Shown: piece after piece, positions 61,722 through 64,000 of the stretch
How positions within the stretch are numbered: position 1 is the first letter of the stretch
Layout: every line of letters begins with the position of its first letter
Source: Antricoccus suffuscus
GTDB taxonomy: Bacteria; Actinomycetota; Actinomycetes; Mycobacteriales; Antricoccaceae
DNA: 64,000 nt
Assembly (NCBI RefSeq): GCF_003003235.1
Contig: NZ_PVUE01000001.1
Span: 372,001-436,000 of the forward strand
Direction: 5' to 3'
The notes under the pieces: model-generated
What the model was told of the DNA's origin: nothing
What the model saw: only the letters and a program-made list of their open reading frames with translations
Database searches by the model: none
Made by a program: the position numbers and the translations under genes

Positions 61722-62570
61722 TCAGCCAAGGGATGAAGTGGTTGCCGGCGGGTCGCCGAACGCTGCCAAAGATGTGGGCTGCCATTCGCGCCAGGTGTAT
61801 AGGCGCTCGGCGTACTCGGCCTCGATACCTGCCAAGGCACGACCGAAGACGACGCGTGGCGGCGGGTTCGGGGCATCGACTACCGCGAGAATTGCTTGCC
61901 GGGTCGCAGCTGGGTCGCCTCGCAGCCAGCTACTCCGGTCGATGCCGTCACGCACCCGGTTGTACGCGGGAAGTGCCGCGCTGCGACGTAGGCCGGTGCT
62001 TCCGAATCCTGTTGCATAGGGGCCGGGCTCGACGCAGGTCACATGGATGCCGAAGTCGGCGACTTCTAGTCGAAGCGATTGGGACAGGCCTTCCACCGCC
62101 CATTTGCTTGCGTGATAGGCGCCGAACTGTGGGAACGCGACGATCCCGCCTTCGCTGGTCACCTGGACGATGTGTCCACTGCCTTGCGCCCGCAGAATCG
62201 GCAGGACGGCTTGGGTGACCCAGAGCATGCCTAGGAAGTTCGTCTCGAGCGATGTGCGTATCTCATGCTCGCGAAGCTCCTCGACCATCCCGACCTGACC
62301 GAACCCGGCATTGTTGATCACCACGTCGAGACGACCGAAGTGCTGATGAGCCTCACCCACGGCGTGGGTTACCTGTGTTCGGTTGGTGACGTCGAGCTGT
62401 AGAGGCAGGACTGCGTCGCCGTAGCGGACGACCAGGTCGTCGAGCCGGTCGACTGAACGCGCGGTGGCGGCCACCTGGTCGCCGCGCTCGAGTGCAGCCT
62501 CCGTCCATTCGCGTCCGAACCCGTTCGAGGCGCCGGTGATGAACCACGTCTTGTGATTTGTCTCGGTCAT
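61722..62570 (-). CDS. Short-chain dehydrogenase/reductase
   Basis: The 282-residue protein has the classical SDR pattern: WFITGASNGFGREWTEAA (cofactor Gly motif TGxxxGxG), NNAGFGQVG, and the catalytic YHASK preceded by VTSEGGIVAFPQFG with the Ser. The C-terminal substrate loop is PGPYATGFGSTG. The start ATG is preceded by GGGAGA, with a palindrome next to it. It is divergent from a LysR gene that is broken by a frameshift, and would be its natural target. Substrate unknown. Confidence 0.93.
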   Translation of the reverse strand: MTETNHKTWFITGASNGFGREWTEAALERGDQVAATARSVDRLDDLVVRYGDAVLPLQLDVTNRTQVTHAVGEAHQHFGRLDVVINNAGFGQVGMVEELREHEIRTSLETNFLGMLWVTQAVLPILRAQGSGHIVQVTSEGGIVAFPQFGAYHASKWAVEGLSQSLRLEVADFGIHVTCVEPGPYATGFGSTGLRRSAALPAYNRVRDGIDRSSWLRGDPAATRQAILAVVDAPNPPPRVVFGRALAGIEAEYAERLYTWREWQPTSLAAFGDPPATTSSLG

Positions 62571-62583
62571 CTGTCTCCCAATC

Positions 62584-62603
62584 GGTTGAGGGTTTCCTCA
62601 ACC
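62584..62603. promoter_or_regulatory. Operator-like palindrome upstream of the SDR gene
   Basis: GGTTGAG (62584-62590) and CTCAACC (62597-62603) are perfect inverted copies with a 6-nt spacer, placed just upstream of the SDR ribosome-binding site in the spacer shared with the LysR gene. It is a likely regulator-binding site, although it does not have the standard T-N11-A spacing of LysR boxes. Confidence 0.55.
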
Positions 62604-62680
62604 ATGCGCCACTTCTGCTCTGTTCTGTAGCGACGATTTGGCACTCATGCCCTGCGCAAAACGCATGGCACAATTGGCTA

Positions 62681-63597
62681 ATGATCGACGATGTGACACT
62701 GTTCGGCCTGAAGGTGCTGCGGCAGGTGGCAGCCACCGGGTCGTTCGCCGCCGCCGCGAGCGAGTTGGGTTATACGCAGTCCGCAGTGTCTCGGCAGATG
62801 GCCGCTCTTGAAGCGGCCGTCGGGGAGCAGTTGTTCGAACGCGAGCGGCGTGGCGTAAGACTAACGCCGGCCGCCGAGATCGTCCTTTCCGGCGCGACGC
62901 GCGCCCTCGCCGAGCTGGAGACGACAGGCCAGCAACTCGCTGGCCTTCGCGACCGCGCAGCCGGCCGTTGGTGATCGGGGCCTTCCCGACGGCCTGTGCC
63001 GTGCTCGTTCCGCGTACGGTGGCTGCGCTGCTCAACGCCCATCCGGCCCTGCAGGTCGTCATCGACGAGGCGGCCACCCCTGTCTTGCTGCGCCGACTAC
63101 GAGCCCGGCGTCTCGACGTAGCGCTCGTAGCGTTGGGGACCGCGCCGGCCGAAAGCGATGTCACCAGCTTTCGTGCGCACGCCCTACCCGTCGTGGGACT
63201 GCGGATCGCAGTCCCTGCTGATCACCGCTTGGCGCGCCGCCGCACCGTCCAGCCGCGCGAACTCGCCGACGAAGCCTGGATCGCAGGCGTGGGAAGCCCT
63301 GGCGAACCGCAATTCGGCGCCTGGCCCACCGTTGGTGAACCCCGCATTGCTTACACCGTGCGACATTGGACCACCCGGCTCGGCCTCGTGGCCGCGGGCC
63401 TCGGTATCACCGTGCTGCCCGGGACGATGGCCAGCACGGTTCCCGCCGATGTCCGCGTGTTGACGGTGCACGATCGTTCCTACGCCGGGGGCAACAGCAC
63501 AATATTGACCCGCAGCGACCCGGGACGCGCGACGGACTTGGCCGTCAACGCCCTACTCGAGCAGGCCAGTGCACTACGAGCTCAAGCGAACGACTAA
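62681..63597 (+). pseudogene. LysR-family regulator split by a frameshift
   Basis: The N-terminal part (62681-62974) has the HTH LFGLKVLRQVAATGSFAAAASELGYTQSAVSRQMAALE and runs to LRDRAAGRW and a stop. The second part continues in the -1 frame from 62968 (TTG GTG ATC GGG) with the LysR substrate-binding domain (VIGAFPTACAVLVPRTVAALL). Together they form a normal 305-residue LysR protein if one base is added in CGTTGGTGATC. This is most simply an inactivating deletion or a sequencing error; translational coupling of two halves by the TTGGTGA overlap cannot be excluded. Confidence 0.85.
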
Positions 63598-63717
63598 AGA
63601 ACGTGTTCGTATGGCGCTGCGAGTTGTGAGGAGCCTGGCACTCGTACCCGCGTACCGATTGTCCAGCCACGGAAGCCTCGGATCGCTGCAGCATCCGATA
63701 GGTTCCCGATATGGCGC

Positions 63718-64000
63718 TCAAGCCGGATGCCGCGGATGCCGCTGTGTGTTGATCTGGTCGAGGCCGACGATGTAGCAAGCCAGCGCGAGCGCGAAGCATC
63801 CCGCCATGATCATCGACGAGTAGTCCTTGTTGAAGCTGAGGAAGCTCGCCCCGTTGAATGCCGCGCCGATGATAGCGAGCAGTCCGACGAGCGCGGCAGC
63901 GATAGGGCCACGCTGGCCGTAGCGCACCGCCGCAATGAGCCCGGCGATGCTGGCGAGCACCATCGCCAGGCCGAGAGCGACGTGCGCGGCCAGCCACACT
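63718..64000 (-). CDS. Multi-pass membrane protein, 5' end outside window
   Basis: The minus-strand frame is open to the window edge, so the start is not visible. The 93 residues seen contain three hydrophobic stretches (LAAHVALGLAMVLASIAGLI, then GPIAAALVGLLAIIGAAFNG, then MIMAGCFALALACYIVGL), the first with a His near its beginning. The pattern resembles small actinobacterial membrane proteins such as the DUF6220-like family, but no firm family is claimed. The 63598-63717 gap contains nothing recognisable. Confidence 0.6.
   Translation of the reverse strand, partial: VWLAAHVALGLAMVLASIAGLIAAVRYGQRGPIAAALVGLLAIIGAAFNGASFLSFNKDYSSMIMAGCFALALACYIVGLDQINTQRHPRHPA

Overview
The window looks like chromosomal DNA of a high-GC actinobacterium. 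The supporting signs are strongly GC-biased codon use, tightly overlapping operons (ATGA, GTGA and TAATG junctions), a luciferase-like (F420-type) oxidoreductase, a uroporphyrinogen-III synthase fused to a winged helix as in mycobacteria, and an acyl-CoA carboxylase / CitE-like lyase / MaoC cluster resembling the mycobacterial branched-chain catabolic locus. The genus cannot be fixed from the sequence alone. No rRNA, convincing tRNA, CRISPR array or prophage was seen.

Layout. (1) 1-8125: the tail of a crotonase, a 460-bp repeat-rich spacer, then an operator-like palindrome and a CoA-thioester catabolic operon. The operon holds a MaoC hydratase, two CaiB-type CoA-transferases (one without the usual catalytic Asp), two acyl-CoA dehydrogenases that look like a heteromeric pair, and a gamma-glutamyltransferase. 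(2) 8148-13271: an EthA-like flavin monooxygenase, a DUF488 protein, an MFS exporter with an adenosine-deaminase-family enzyme, and a one-helix membrane protein. (3) 13268-16378: an ECF thiamine-precursor importer (ykoEDC order) behind a TPP riboswitch. (4) 16460-21058: PP2C phosphatase, CPA1 antiporter, Sir2 deacylase, a small membrane protein and MsrA. (5) 21086-29612: a TetR repressor facing a six-gene acyl-CoA/biotin-carboxylase operon, with a perfect 10+6+10 palindrome between them. (6) 29613-31263: an unusual island with an AAA-type ATPase and iteron-like repeats upstream, followed by a MazF-like toxin remnant and a frameshifted copy of the ATPase 3' end. (7) 31271-34743: LLM oxidoreductase and two MFS proteins. 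(8) 34920-41984: gltBD glutamate synthase, a Mug-type glycosylase and a conserved unknown. (9) 42211-46313: an IS110-family element with a long non-coding 5' end, an orphan ribbon-helix-helix gene whose start codon lies in a 16-bp palindrome, and a FUSC transporter. (10) 46397-47638: an acyl-CoA dehydrogenase. (11) 47896-59094: one eight-gene assimilatory nitrate operon. (12) 59108-64000: a cytosine-deaminase-like amidohydrolase preceded by a tiny coupled ORF, a DinB protein, a decayed duplicate of the hemD-cbiX junction, an SDR with a divergent frameshifted LysR gene, and a partial membrane protein.

How the genes work together. The nitrate operon is self-sufficient. NarK imports nitrate, the molybdopterin reductase with its FAD/[2Fe-2S] partner makes nitrite, and NirBD makes ammonium. 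The fused methyltransferase/dehydrogenase, HemD and the CbiX-type chelatase supply sirohaem for NirB, and GltBD elsewhere in the window assimilates the ammonium. The two acyl-CoA operons each carry an operator-like palindrome and are probably substrate-induced. The intergenic regions contain at least two small repeat families (a 21/22-bp tandem unit and a roughly 60-bp hairpin), and several genes are broken, so the window mixes stable metabolic operons with sites of active rearrangement.
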